Positions 43,526 through 52,094 of a DNA stretch of 64,000 bases are shown here, one piece after another. The notes beneath the pieces are model-generated. The model was not told where the DNA came from and made no database searches. It saw only the letters and a list, made by a program, of their open reading frames with translations. Numbering within the stretch: position 1 is the first letter of the stretch; each line of letters begins with the position of its first letter. Both the position numbers and the translations under genes were made by a program. This stretch comes from Thalassospira sp. TSL5-1 (GTDB lineage: Bacteria; Pseudomonadota; Alphaproteobacteria; Rhodospirillales; Thalassospiraceae), in assembly GCF_001907695.1 (NCBI RefSeq), contig NZ_KV880637.1, positions 1,302,001-1,366,000 of the forward strand. Reading direction: 5' to 3'.

Positions 43526-44356
43526 TCAGGCGGCATCATCCCATTTTGGGGCGAAGTCCGGGTCGATCAGTCGTCCGTCGGGGCGGGCAAGGTTGTGGAT
43601 GGTTGCCATTTCCTCATCGCTTAGCTCAAAATCGAAAATATCGAAATTGGCCTTGGCATTTTTGGGCGAGCCCGATTTGGGAATGGCCATGACATTGTCC
43701 TGCTGCAAAAGCCAGCGCAATGTTACCTGGGGGGCGGACTTGCCATGTTCCTTGCCAATCGCAACCAGGGTCTCGTCCTTTAGCACATTGGCGCGTGCCA
43801 GTGGGCAATAGGCGGTTAGCAGCATGTCGTGCTTTTTCAGGCAATCGAGAACCGTTTTTTGTGACAGATACGGGTGATATTCGACCTGATTACATAAAAG
43901 TGGCAGGTTGCTGTATTTTACGGCCTTTTCGATTAGTGCCGTTGGGAAGTTGGAAATGCCGATATGTTTGGTCATGCCCAGATTGCGCACCTCGTTAAGG
44001 GCGGCAACGGTTTCTTCCAGCGGAATCTCGTCATTGGGCCAATGCAGCAGCAGAAGGTCTACATGGTCAAGGTCCAGCTTGCGCAGGGATTCAACAACCG
44101 ACGTTTGCAAATCGCCACTTTGAAATTTGTCGTACCAGACTTTTGTGGTGAGAAAATAATTGTCGCGCGAAAGCCCGCTTGCCTTAAGGCCGCGTCCGAC
44201 ACCGTCTTCGTTGTGATACATTTGGGCTGTGTCGAAATGGCGGTAGCCAATCTCGGCGGCCTTTGCCACCATCGTTTCGGCCGCAGCAGAATCAAGCTCA
44301 TAAGTCCCGAAACCAAGCGCAGGTATTGAAACGCCGTGAATATCACGAGTGATCAT
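43526..44356 (-). CDS. Aldo/keto reductase (DkgA/DkgB-like)
   Basis: 276 residues, TIM barrel, NADPH-dependent carbonyl reductase. Catalytic tetrad visible: Asp in HFDTAQ, Tyr in MYHNED, Lys in LTTKVWY, His in LLLHWPND. Cofactor end AIPKSGSPKNAKANFDIFDF. Members reduce methylglyoxal, diketogulonate and similar compounds. GGGG nine bases before the ATG. Confidence 0.9.
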   Translation of the reverse strand: MITRDIHGVSIPALGFGTYELDSAAAETMVAKAAEIGYRHFDTAQMYHNEDGVGRGLKASGLSRDNYFLTTKVWYDKFQSGDLQTSVVESLRKLDLDHVDLLLLHWPNDEIPLEETVAALNEVRNLGMTKHIGISNFPTALIEKAVKYSNLPLLCNQVEYHPYLSQKTVLDCLKKHDMLLTAYCPLARANVLKDETLVAIGKEHGKSAPQVTLRWLLQQDNVMAIPKSGSPKNAKANFDIFDFELSDEEMATIHNLARPDGRLIDPDFAPKWDDAA

Positions 44357-44720
44357 GGTGCGTATCCCCTGTTGTTTGATTGTGGTTTGCCCTGTTGATG
44401 CACAAATGCGTTTCTTTTGCGGCGCATCATTCCGGGTGCACGGGCATTTATTCCAAGTTTAAGTTCAGAGTTAGTTCAGATCAACGGAACCGCAACCTGT
44501 ACCGGGGAGTGAGGACACGATACGAGGGGTAAGAATGCCGCTTTGCCGCCATGCGAATGGGGGATAAAAAAGAAAAAAGCCGGCCGTGAATGCGGCGACC
44601 GGCTATAAAGTTTCAGGACTTAGAGTGAGGCTGTATCAAGCCTCCCGTAATCTGACAGATAAGAAGCCCCTATACGTTGATATGCGTCAAATTGCAGGAA
44701 ACATGCGGTATTTTGCGGGA
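44357..44720. other. Intergenic region
   Basis: About 365 bases between the aldo/keto reductase start and the GTPase stop. Holds the GTPase terminator at 44572-44604 and presumably the reductase promoter; nothing else seen. The plus frame at 44586 is rejected. Confidence 0.55.
44572..44604 (-). terminator. Terminator of the hisI-COG0523 unit
   Basis: Minus strand AGCCGG, loop with an inner CGCCG/CGGC pairing, CCGGCT, then TTTTTTC. Confidence 0.75.
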
Positions 44721-45860
44721 TTAAGCTTGATGATGTGCATCTGCACCGGATGTTTCGTCAATGGCGGCATTGAGCTGCAAGAGTGATTCCCGAATAACCT
44801 CCGGTCCCAAATCACGGGTGATGAAAATCAGTTTGGAACGGTGGTCATCATTGGGCCAGGCGGGTAGGGTGGCGGGGGGATGAAATATATGTTGCACCGC
44901 ATGAATGGCGACCGGGCAGTCCTCTCCAACCAGATTAAGAATGCCTTTGATGCGCAAAAGATTCTCGCCGCGCATTTGGGTAAAAATCTCTGCCCAGGTG
45001 ACAAAGGCATCCCAGTGTAGCGGTTCATCAAATGTCAGGCAAAAAGAGGCGATATGATCGTCATGGCGGTTCACATCATGATGATGGCCGTGACGGTGTT
45101 CATGTTCATCATTGCTGTGATCGTGATGATGATCATCATCATGGGCGTGATTATGGCTGGTGGCACTGTCGGCATAGGCCTCTTCACGCAGCCATTTCTG
45201 GACATCCATCGATTTGGTCAGCGGGTTATAAAGACCGGCGTTAAACAGTTTTTCGGGTTCGACCTGGCCCATATGCACTCGGTAAAGCGGGGCGGCAGGG
45301 TTGAGCTTGTGCAGTCTTTCTTCAAGGGTCAGCAGGGTTTCTTCGGTTGCGAGGTCGGCCTTGGTGATCAGAATACGGTCCGCAACAGCCGCCTGTTTAA
45401 CACTTTCAACATGGTCATCAAGCTGCCCGTTGCCATAAACGCCGTCCACTGTGCTGACCACGCTATCAAGGCGGAATTTGTTGGTCAAAAGCGGGTCGGT
45501 CATCAATGTGTGCAGGATGGGGGCCGGGTCTGCAAGGCCCGTGGTTTCAATCACCACGCGGTTAAAGGCGGCTACTTCGCCCCGTACACGACGAACAAAC
45601 AAGTCGCGTAATCCGTTAATCAGGTCGCCCCGCACCGAACAGCAAATGCAGCCGGAATTAAGCAACATCACATCTTCGGAAATTTCCTGCACCAGCAAAT
45701 GATCAAGGCCGATTTCGCCAAATTCATTAATCAGAACAGCAGTGTTGTGCATATCTTCATGCGCCAGCAGAGCATTGAGCAGCGTGGTTTTGCCGCTACC
45801 CAAAAAGCCGGTAATAACGGTTACGGCGATCCGTTCGTTTTGTTCAGTGCCAAGGGCCAT
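44721..45860 (-). CDS. COG0523 GTPase with His-rich segment, probable zinc chaperone
   Basis: 379 residues. P-loop GFLGSGKTT (18-26), the metal-binding CxCC in NSGCICCSV (Cys71, 73, 74), VVIETTGLADP, and guanine motif ITKAD (165-169). Residues 236-269 hold about 16 histidines with Asp/Glu between them, a metal-storage segment. The CobW C-terminal domain follows. COG0523 members near zur genes (ZigA-like) hand zinc to client enzymes when zinc is scarce; the flanking hisI, zur and znu genes point to that role. Follows hisI by 42 bases; AAAGG lies seven bases before the ATG. Confidence 0.9.
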   Translation of the reverse strand: MALGTEQNERIAVTVITGFLGSGKTTLLNALLAHEDMHNTAVLINEFGEIGLDHLLVQEISEDVMLLNSGCICCSVRGDLINGLRDLFVRRVRGEVAAFNRVVIETTGLADPAPILHTLMTDPLLTNKFRLDSVVSTVDGVYGNGQLDDHVESVKQAAVADRILITKADLATEETLLTLEERLHKLNPAAPLYRVHMGQVEPEKLFNAGLYNPLTKSMDVQKWLREEAYADSATSHNHAHDDDHHHDHSNDEHEHRHGHHHDVNRHDDHIASFCLTFDEPLHWDAFVTWAEIFTQMRGENLLRIKGILNLVGEDCPVAIHAVQHIFHPPATLPAWPNDDHRSKLIFITRDLGPEVIRESLLQLNAAIDETSGADAHHQA

Positions 45861-45902
45861 GATTTTGCCTTTCGCAGTGCGGGTTTGGGGCAGCGATGCG
45901 GC

Positions 45903-46304
45903 TTATTTCTGTTTGCCATAAAGGTCTTCGGCAGAAATTTCCGGCTCGGCAATAATGGTTTCAAACCCGTCGCGCACGGCAAAGTAAAAACAGTTCCGCC
46001 GTCCGGTGTGGCAGGCGACACCTTTTTGCTCCACCTGCACCAAAACGGTGTCCTGGTCACAGTCATAGCGGAAATCCACCAGGTGCTGTTCCTGGCCGGA
46101 GCTTTCGCCCTTGCGCCATAATTTGCCGCGCGAGCGGGAAAAATAACACACGCGCCCGGTGCTCAGCGTCTCGATCACGGCATCCCGGTTCATCCAGGCC
46201 ATCATCAAAACTTCGCCGCTGTCATGCTGCTGGGCGATGGCCGGGATCAGCCCCTGTTCGTTGAATTTCAAACGGTCTGCGATTGCGGCAAAGGCGTTGG
46301 TCAT
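45903..46304 (-). CDS. hisI: Phosphoribosyl-AMP cyclohydrolase in a zinc-response cluster
   Basis: 133 residues from ATG at 46304 (GGAG eight bases upstream; the longer frame to 46415 crosses the Zur box). Opens the pyrimidine ring of PR-AMP in histidine synthesis. Zinc ligands of the family are present: DCD (81-83), Cys98 in ACHTG and Cys105 in NCFYF, with MMAWMNR and SRGKLWRKGESSG for substrate. It is not among other his genes; it is divergent from zur and heads a unit with the COG0523 GTPase. HisI needs zinc, so it may be a client or a zinc-stress copy (inference). Confidence 0.92.
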   Translation of the reverse strand: MTNAFAAIADRLKFNEQGLIPAIAQQHDSGEVLMMAWMNRDAVIETLSTGRVCYFSRSRGKLWRKGESSGQEQHLVDFRYDCDQDTVLVQVEQKGVACHTGRRNCFYFAVRDGFETIIAEPEISAEDLYGKQK

Positions 46305-46356
46305 GGTCGCGGGCTCCGGTCGGGCAATGTGGTTAAATTGTTTGTTGGCGCTTGAC

Positions 46357-46379
46357 GAAATGATATAATATAACACTTG
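46357..46379. promoter_or_regulatory. Zur box between hisI and zur
   Basis: Core TGATATAATATAACA (46361-46375) differs from a perfect palindrome at one position; the flanks GAAA and CTTG extend it to 23 bases and agree well with the known Zur consensus (GAAATGTTATA-N-TATAACATTTC, from memory). A weaker half, GATATAATGAACA, follows at 46402-46414 with a TATAAT that can serve zur. Placement suits control of both directions by zinc-loaded Zur. Confidence 0.8.
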
Positions 46380-46434
46380 GATAAAAGCGATCCCCAATCG
46401 CGATATAATGAACACAAGTCACCAGGAACACGCA

Positions 46435-46911
46435 ATGACGGACCTTTTCCCCGAAAAGGGGCATGATCACGGCCGCTGTATTGATAGCGCCCTTCGGCAG
46501 GCAGAAGACGTTGCCCAAGCCAATAATGCCCGCTTTACCGACATGCGTCGCCGCGTTTTCACCCTGATCTGGCAGTCGCACAAGGCGATTACCGCTTATG
46601 AATTGCTCGATTCCCTGCAGGCCGAAGGGGTGCGTGCCCAGCCGCCCACGGTGTATCGGGCGCTGGAATTTCTGGTGGGTTTGGGGTTGATCCACCGGAT
46701 TGAATCGCTCAATGCCTATTTTGGCTGCGATATGCCCCATTACGAACATTTGGGGCAGTATTTTATTTGCCGCAATTGTGGCCGTGTTGCCGAGGCCGTG
46801 AATGATGACATGAGCAACGCCGTCCATGCTGCTGCGCGCGCCGTCGGGTTTCGCATCGAAGCCACCACCATTGAAATCAAGGGGTTATGCCATGATTGTG
46901 CCACTCATTGA
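46435..46911 (+). CDS. zur: Zinc uptake regulator Zur (Fur family)
   Basis: 158 residues from ATG at 46435 (AGGA eight bases upstream). Winged helix with AITAYELLDSLQAEG and PPTVYRALEFLVGLGLIHRIESLNAYFGC; structural zinc cysteines Cys112 and Cys115 (CRNCG) and Cys152, Cys155 (CHDC). Lacks the His-rich C-terminus of Fur. Starts a zur-znuC-znuB unit and overlaps znuC by 20 bases. The longer frame from 46408 would begin inside the -10 region. Confidence 0.93.
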   Translation: MTDLFPEKGHDHGRCIDSALRQAEDVAQANNARFTDMRRRVFTLIWQSHKAITAYELLDSLQAEGVRAQPPTVYRALEFLVGLGLIHRIESLNAYFGCDMPHYEHLGQYFICRNCGRVAEAVNDDMSNAVHAAARAVGFRIEATTIEIKGLCHDCATH

Positions 46912-47719
46912 GGGGCAGGGGTTAACCCTTTCTTTTGGCGGGGAAGCCGTGCTGGACAATGTTAGCCTTGCCATTGGCAAGGGCGAGATCATGACCCTGA
47001 TCGGCCCGAACGGGGCGGGGAAATCAACGCTGGTCAAGGCGTTGCTGGGTCTGTTGCCTGTACAGAGTGGCATCATTACCCGCAAGCCGGGGCTCAGGGT
47101 GGGCTATGTGCCGCAAAAGCTGGCAATTGACCGTGTTTTGCCCATGACGGTCAAACGTTTCCTGAACCTGACCCATCATTGTTCCCTGGCGGAGCGGACG
47201 GAAGTTTTGGCCCATGTTGGGGCCAGCCATGTGCTGAACAGCCAGATTGGCGATCTTTCAGGCGGGGAAACGCAGCGTGTGATGTTGGCCCGCGCGCTTT
47301 TGCTCAAACCCGATTTGCTGGTGCTTGACGAACCAACCCAAGGGGTTGATGTGGCGGGGCAGGCAGAGCTTTATCGCCTGATCGAAACCATCCGCAAGGA
47401 ACAGGGCTGTGCCGTTTTGATGATTTCGCACGATTTGCATCTGGTCATGGCAAAAACGGACAAGGTTGTGTGCTTTAACCGGCATGTATGCTGTTCCGGC
47501 CTGCCTGAAACTGTGCGCCAGCACCCGGAATATCGTTCGCTGTTTGGCTATCGTGCCGCAGATGCGATTGGCATTTATCATCATGAACATGACCACGAAC
47601 ACGATATTTCCGGCCAGGTGGTGGACGGGTGCGGGCATGATCATGCCCATCATCACAATCATAATCACGGCCACAGCCACACGCATACTCCCCGCGCAAA
47701 GGAGCATTTAAATGGATAG
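46892..47719 (+). CDS. znuC: Zinc ABC transporter ATP-binding protein with His-rich tail
   Basis: 275 residues. Walker A GPNGAGKS (38-45), signature LSGGE (122-126), Walker B LLVLDEP (142-148), H-loop ISHD (179-182). Residues 230-266 contain about 16 histidines, a feature of many ZnuC proteins that may bind or sense zinc. Begins inside zur and overlaps znuB by eight bases, so the three are coupled. The binding protein ZnuA is not in the window. Confidence 0.94.
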   Translation: MIVPLIEGQGLTLSFGGEAVLDNVSLAIGKGEIMTLIGPNGAGKSTLVKALLGLLPVQSGIITRKPGLRVGYVPQKLAIDRVLPMTVKRFLNLTHHCSLAERTEVLAHVGASHVLNSQIGDLSGGETQRVMLARALLLKPDLLVLDEPTQGVDVAGQAELYRLIETIRKEQGCAVLMISHDLHLVMAKTDKVVCFNRHVCCSGLPETVRQHPEYRSLFGYRAADAIGIYHHEHDHEHDISGQVVDGCGHDHAHHHNHNHGHSHTHTPRAKEHLNG

Positions 47720-48521
47720 TTTCCTGTTGCGCGCCATTACCGGCGGGGTGCTACTAGCCTTGGTGTGCGGGCCGTTTGGCACCTTTATCGTTTGGCGGCG
47801 GATGGCCTTTTTTGGCGATACGCTGGCCCATTCTGCCCTGCTGGGTGTTGCGGTGGGGTTGCTGTTTGGCATTGATGTGCGCCTTGGCATGATTATCACC
47901 TGCCTGATGGCGGCGTTGCTTTTGGCGCTGGGCCAGCGGCAAAGCAAACTTGGCAGCGATACGGTATTGGGCATGCTGGCCCATTCAACCCTGGCGCTTG
48001 GCATGGTCGCACTCGCCTTTGTGCAGGGTGTTGCGGTTGATATTATGGCCTATCTGTTTGGTGATATTCTGGCAATTAACACCGCAGATCTTTGGTTGCT
48101 GGGCCTTGGCGGCGGTGCGGCGGTTTTGGCCCTGGTTGCTATGTGGCGGCCTTTGCTGGCCCTGACGGTATCGCCTGAAATTGCCGCAGCCGAGGGCGTG
48201 CCGGTGGAGCGCCTGCGCCTTGTTTTCATGCTGCTTATGGCGCTGGTAATTGGCATTGCCATTAAAATTGTCGGGGTGTTGCTGATTACCGCCCTGTTGA
48301 TTGTGCCTGCCGCCAGTGCACGGTTTTTCTCGCGCACGCCAGAGCAAATGGCCGTTGGTGCGGCCCTGTTTGGGGTGGCGGCGGTGTTGGCCGGGATTGC
48401 CCTGTCCTGGCATGTCGATAGTCCGGCCGGCCCCAGCATTGTTATTTCTGCTGCTGGCCTGTTTTTGGTCAGTAGCGCCGTTGCGCCGCTTTTGCGACGA
48501 CTGGCGCATTTATCCAAATAG
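47712..48521 (+). CDS. znuB: Zinc ABC transporter permease
   Basis: 269 residues, about eight membrane helices, ABC-3 family: LVCGPFGTFIVWRRMAFFGDTLAHSALLG near residue 17 and the SDTVLGMLAHSTLALGMVAL and VVGVLLITALLIVPAASA-like (IVGVLLITALLIVPAASA) segments are diagnostic. Inner-membrane channel for Zn. Last gene of the zur unit, closed by a strong terminator. Confidence 0.94.
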   Translation: MDSFLLRAITGGVLLALVCGPFGTFIVWRRMAFFGDTLAHSALLGVAVGLLFGIDVRLGMIITCLMAALLLALGQRQSKLGSDTVLGMLAHSTLALGMVALAFVQGVAVDIMAYLFGDILAINTADLWLLGLGGGAAVLALVAMWRPLLALTVSPEIAAAEGVPVERLRLVFMLLMALVIGIAIKIVGVLLITALLIVPAASARFFSRTPEQMAVGAALFGVAAVLAGIALSWHVDSPAGPSIVISAAGLFLVSSAVAPLLRRLAHLSK

Positions 48522-48544
48522 GCATGAGATTTAGAATGTTACGT

Positions 48545-48583
48545 AAAAACGGCGCGGGATGATATTTTCCGCGCCGTTTTTTT
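48545..48583. terminator. Bidirectional terminator between znuB and metC
   Basis: AAAAACGGCGCGG (48545-48557) pairs with CCGCGCCGTTTTT (48569-48581); T-runs serve both strands. Confidence 0.9.
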
Positions 48584-48604
48584 GGGGGGGTGTTCTGGAT
48601 TTGC

Positions 48605-49789
48605 TTAGGCCGATTTCAGCCGTTCAAACCCTGCTTTTAGATCGGCGATCAGATCGTCGGTATCTTCAAGCCCCACATGGATGCGCACCAGCTGGCCGGG
48701 GTCGTTCCATGTGGCGGCGGTACGGATGTTTTTCGGATCAGAGGGCAAAAGCAGGCTTTCAAAGCCACCCCAGCTAAAGCCCATGCCAAACAGATCCATG
48801 TGATCGAGCATTTTTGCCAGTTGCGGGCGTTCAACCGGATGCAGCACAAAGGAAAACAGGCCGCTGGCACCAATAAAATCACGCTTCCAGATCGCATGGC
48901 CCGGATCATCGGGCAGGCCGGGATGCAGAACGCGGCTGACTTCCGGGCGGGATTGTAGCCATTTGGCAATGGCAAGGCCCGATTCATGATGCTGGCGCAG
49001 GCGCACATTCAGAGTGCGAAGGCCGCGCTGTGCCAGATAACAGTCATCCGGCCCAATCGAATCGCCCGAAATCATGACCTGTTTGATGCAGGTATTAAAA
49101 TCCTCCGCGGTCGCGGCGGTGATGGTACCCATCATCACATCCGAATGGCCGACGATATATTTTGTGCCCGCCTGGATTGATACATCCACACCCAGTTCAA
49201 ATGGGCGGCACAGGGTTGGCCCGGCCCAGGTATTATCAAGCAGAACCTTGGCATTTTTTGCGTGCGCGGCCTTGGCTATGGCCGGAATATCCTGCATTTC
49301 AAAGGTCAGAGAACCGGGGCTTTCACACCAGATGACGGTGGTATTGTCACGCACAATACCGGCAATATCGGCCCCCAGGGTGGGGTCGTAATATTCAACC
49401 TCGACGCCGAATTTCTTTAAAAAGGTGTTGGCAAGGTTCCGCGTCGGGAAATAGGTGCTATCGGTAATCAGCACATGGTCGCCCGGTTTGACAAAGGCGA
49501 GAATGGCGTTGGTGATTGCTGAAACGCCTGATGATACGCATAAGGTGCCGTAACCACCTTCAAGCTCTGCAACCGCTTCTTCCAGTAAAAATCGCGTTGG
49601 TGTGCCGTGGCGGCCATAAAAATCTTTGCCATGCGGCAGGGGGGAGGCTTTATCCAGGGCTTCAAGGTTTTCAAACAGGATGGTAGATGCGTGCATCACG
49701 GGCGGGTTGACGACACCATGATATTCGCGGGACCGGCGCCCGGCGTGAACCAGTCGTGTCGAGGGTTTGAAATCTTTGTTAGCCGACAT
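48605..49789 (-). CDS. metC: Cystathionine beta-lyase
   Basis: 394 residues, PLP fold-type I. Parts seen: TRLVHAGRRSREYHGVVNPPV, FYGRHGTPTRFLLEEAVAEL, SSGVSAITNAILAF, VLLDNTWAGPTL, lysine in AGTKYIVGHSDVMMGTI, and GMGFSWGGFESL, the last matching MetC rather than gamma-synthase. Cleaves cystathionine to homocysteine, ammonia and pyruvate. ATG at 49789 has GGAG nine bases upstream; residues before it in the frame are not conserved. Confidence 0.92.
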   Translation of the reverse strand: MSANKDFKPSTRLVHAGRRSREYHGVVNPPVMHASTILFENLEALDKASPLPHGKDFYGRHGTPTRFLLEEAVAELEGGYGTLCVSSGVSAITNAILAFVKPGDHVLITDSTYFPTRNLANTFLKKFGVEVEYYDPTLGADIAGIVRDNTTVIWCESPGSLTFEMQDIPAIAKAAHAKNAKVLLDNTWAGPTLCRPFELGVDVSIQAGTKYIVGHSDVMMGTITAATAEDFNTCIKQVMISGDSIGPDDCYLAQRGLRTLNVRLRQHHESGLAIAKWLQSRPEVSRVLHPGLPDDPGHAIWKRDFIGASGLFSFVLHPVERPQLAKMLDHMDLFGMGFSWGGFESLLLPSDPKNIRTAATWNDPGQLVRIHVGLEDTDDLIADLKAGFERLKSA

Positions 49790-50037
49790 AAAGCATTTCT
49801 CCTTGCCGCATTGATGCAGCCTGTGTGTCATTTTGATGGATCAAGTCAAAGCATCTTGACCCCGCCGGATCAAGGTTTTTTACCGGAATATGATGTGGTT
49901 TGTGCAGGTTATGCCCGACGGCCGAGGCTGGATGATGCCCTTTGGGGCCGGCTTGATGATTTGTTGTAAATGTCGTTGCGCTGCGCTACCCAAAGATTAA
50001 ATGATTTAGGCAGTTTGTCTTTGGAAGGGGAGGTTTC

Positions 50038-50991
50038 GTGATTCAGCTTCAGGATTTTCGCGCGGCACGCCGGTTAATTTCGCCACATATGCGAGTGACA
50101 CCGGTTTTTGCCATTGGCAAGCCCGATTTCGGAACGGGATTTTCCGATGCCAGTGCTATGCCCAATCTTTTCCTGAAACTGGAAAACCTTCAGGTATCCG
50201 GCTCCTTTAAGGCGCGCGGGGCGATGAATGCCGCGCTGAACCTGGATGAAAGCGTTCGCCAGAAGGGTCTGGTAACGGCATCGGGCGGTAATCATGGCAT
50301 GGGGGTGATCAATGCTGCCCGGGTGCTGAAAGTACCGGTCAAAATCTTTTTGCCGACCAACACCCCCAAGCCCAAGGTGACAAAGCTGCGCAAGTCCGGT
50401 GTGGATGTGACGCTGACCGGAACGGTATGGGATGAAGCCAACCATGCCGCGATCACCCATGCGCGCGATACCGGCATGGCCTATATCCACCCCTTTGCCG
50501 ATCCTAACGTGATTGCCGGGCAGGGCACCATCGCGCTTGAGCTTTTGGAGCAACAGGCCGACCTGGATACCCTGGTGATTGCCGTTGGCGGTGGCGGGCT
50601 TATTTCCGGTGTGGCAACGGCAGCACGAATGATCCGCCCCGGTATTCGCATTATCGGGGTGGAACCGACGGGCGCGCCAACCCTGTTTGAAAGCCTGAAA
50701 CAAAAAGAAGTGGTGACATTACCGGCGGTCAATACCGCGGCAACCAGTTTGGCCCCGCGTCAATCCTCGGCCCTGAATGTTGATTTGATTGGCAAAAATG
50801 TCGATCGCATCGTTTTGGTTTCGGATGATGAGATGCGCCATGCGGCAGGCTGGATGTGGCGCGAACTGGGCCTGTCGGTGGAGCTTTCGGCGGCGGCGGG
50901 GCTTGCGGCGGTGATGCAAAACCGGTTGGGCGACGGGGATATGGGAAAAACCGGTATTGTTGTGTGTGGTACTGGTACCGACGGCCAATAA
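50038..50991 (+). CDS. PLP-dependent threonine/serine dehydratase-like enzyme
   Basis: 317 residues, fold-type II. Lysine in SGSFKARGAMNAAL, phosphate-binding ASGGNHGMGV and the glycine loop VGGGGLISGVATAARM. Deaminates threonine or serine, or racemises serine; no ACT domain, so catabolic/unregulated type. GTG start with GGGAGG six bases upstream. Substrate not certain. Confidence 0.88.
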   Translation: MIQLQDFRAARRLISPHMRVTPVFAIGKPDFGTGFSDASAMPNLFLKLENLQVSGSFKARGAMNAALNLDESVRQKGLVTASGGNHGMGVINAARVLKVPVKIFLPTNTPKPKVTKLRKSGVDVTLTGTVWDEANHAAITHARDTGMAYIHPFADPNVIAGQGTIALELLEQQADLDTLVIAVGGGGLISGVATAARMIRPGIRIIGVEPTGAPTLFESLKQKEVVTLPAVNTAATSLAPRQSSALNVDLIGKNVDRIVLVSDDEMRHAAGWMWRELGLSVELSAAAGLAAVMQNRLGDGDMGKTGIVVCGTGTDGQ

Positions 50992-51082
50992 AGGAAGTAT
51001 CTGGTTGTTCGGTGATATTTGGTGACGGCCTGCAAGGAATGTGTAGGTCGTTATTTTTGATCATGGACAGCTCGCGCGCATA

Positions 51083-51118
51083 AAAAAAGGATGAAACCTT
51101 GCGGCTTCATCCTTTTTT
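51083..51118. terminator. Bidirectional terminator between the dehydratase and rpmF
   Basis: AAAAAAGGATGAA (51083-51095) and TTCATCCTTTTTT (51106-51118) with extra inner pairs CC/GG. Confidence 0.88.
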
Positions 51119-51210
51119 AAACCAGCCGTAGCCCAAACGGGATACGCGGAAAACAGCGTCGCAAACCAGCGAAGCATTTACTTGGGAAAGCCAAAGCCTT
51201 CCCGCGTAAA

Positions 51211-51390
51211 TTACATCTTCGGTTCGACGACCTGACGACCACGGTACATACCGGTCTTCAGGTCAACGTGGTGCGGGCGATGCAGTTCGCCGGTTTCTTT
51301 GTCTTCGCGGTACGAGCCCGCGGCGAGCTTGTGATGCGAGCGACGCATGCCCTGACGGGACTTGGTCACTTTACTTTTTGGCACTGCCAT
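51211..51390 (-). CDS. rpmF: 50S ribosomal protein L32
   Basis: 59 residues, read directly from the minus strand: begins [20 protein letters not shown] and ends GRQVVEPKM, the L32 pattern (bL32). AGAGGA stands nine bases before the ATG at 51390. No plsX or yceD beside it. Basic and short; the gene ends about 95 bases before the bidirectional terminator. Confidence 0.96.
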   Translation of the reverse strand: MAVPKSKVTKSRQGMRRSHHKLAAGSYREDKETGELHRPHHVDLKTGMYRGRQVVEPKM

Positions 51391-51431
51391 GGGTCATAAT
51401 CCTCTGGCTTGGGTAAACTCAGGCGCGCTTG

Positions 51432-52094
51432 TTACCTTGCGCGGTCGGGAAAGTCAACGATCAAAGTGTCCGAATTGTCAAATTCGCCATCTTTTTGCGC
51501 TTTTACGGTCGCTGTCTTGTTCGCCTGTGTCACACTGGCGGGAATAAGCCCCGTATCACGCGGATCGTCGATAATCTCTGTTTGTTGGTCATATACAGTA
51601 AAGCCCGCCCGTTGATAAGCCCCTAATGCAGATGGATGGTCCATTGAGCAGGTATTTACCGTTAATCGGCGTGGCGAGAAGCTCCAGGCGGTATCAACAG
51701 CCCAGTTTAACAGGTATTTGCCATATCCCTTGCCGATGAATTCCGGGATCAACCCCATATAGGAAAGATCAATCGTCCTGTCATCTTCCAGCAGGATCAG
51801 GCTAAGCTCGGCAAAACCGGCCGGAACACCGCCGACATACAGAACATAAACGTGATTTTCCGCGCTGGAGAGAATCGCACCCAGTTCATTATCTTTCAAC
51901 TGGCGGCGATACCACCACAGCCAAGGCTCGCCCACAGTATTATATAGATAGCGATAAAACGAAACGGTTGGTTCTTCTGCGCGGACGATGGCGACTTTCC
52001 CAGGGGGGACAATTGCCGGTGGGCGGTCAGGCTGGTGCGCCATTTCCAGATAGGTAATGGTGACGTCCAGTTTTCCCGGTTTTTTCGCACTCAT
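51432..52094 (-). CDS. GNAT-family N-acetyltransferase
   Basis: 220 residues. Acetyl-CoA motif A: LSYMGLIPEFIGKGYGKYLL; the end ALGAYQRAGFTVYD is motif B. N-terminal 45 residues differ from common GNATs. The C-terminal ~30 are polar. Substrate unknown. Its start overlaps the stop of the upstream GNAT by four bases, so the two acetyltransferases are translated in tandem. Confidence 0.82.
   Translation of the reverse strand: MSAKKPGKLDVTITYLEMAHQPDRPPAIVPPGKVAIVRAEEPTVSFYRYLYNTVGEPWLWWYRRQLKDNELGAILSSAENHVYVLYVGGVPAGFAELSLILLEDDRTIDLSYMGLIPEFIGKGYGKYLLNWAVDTAWSFSPRRLTVNTCSMDHPSALGAYQRAGFTVYDQQTEIIDDPRDTGLIPASVTQANKTATVKAQKDGEFDNSDTLIVDFPDRAR

Noticed and set aside
44586..44786. 66-residue plus-strand frame with a lipobox-like end
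   Set aside because: Starts inside the GTPase terminator and ends antisense to the GTPase gene; no ribosome site.
45032..45611. Plus-strand frames rich in Met/Ile/His opposite the COG0523 gene
   Set aside because: Artefact of the His/Asp-rich GTPase segment read on the other strand.
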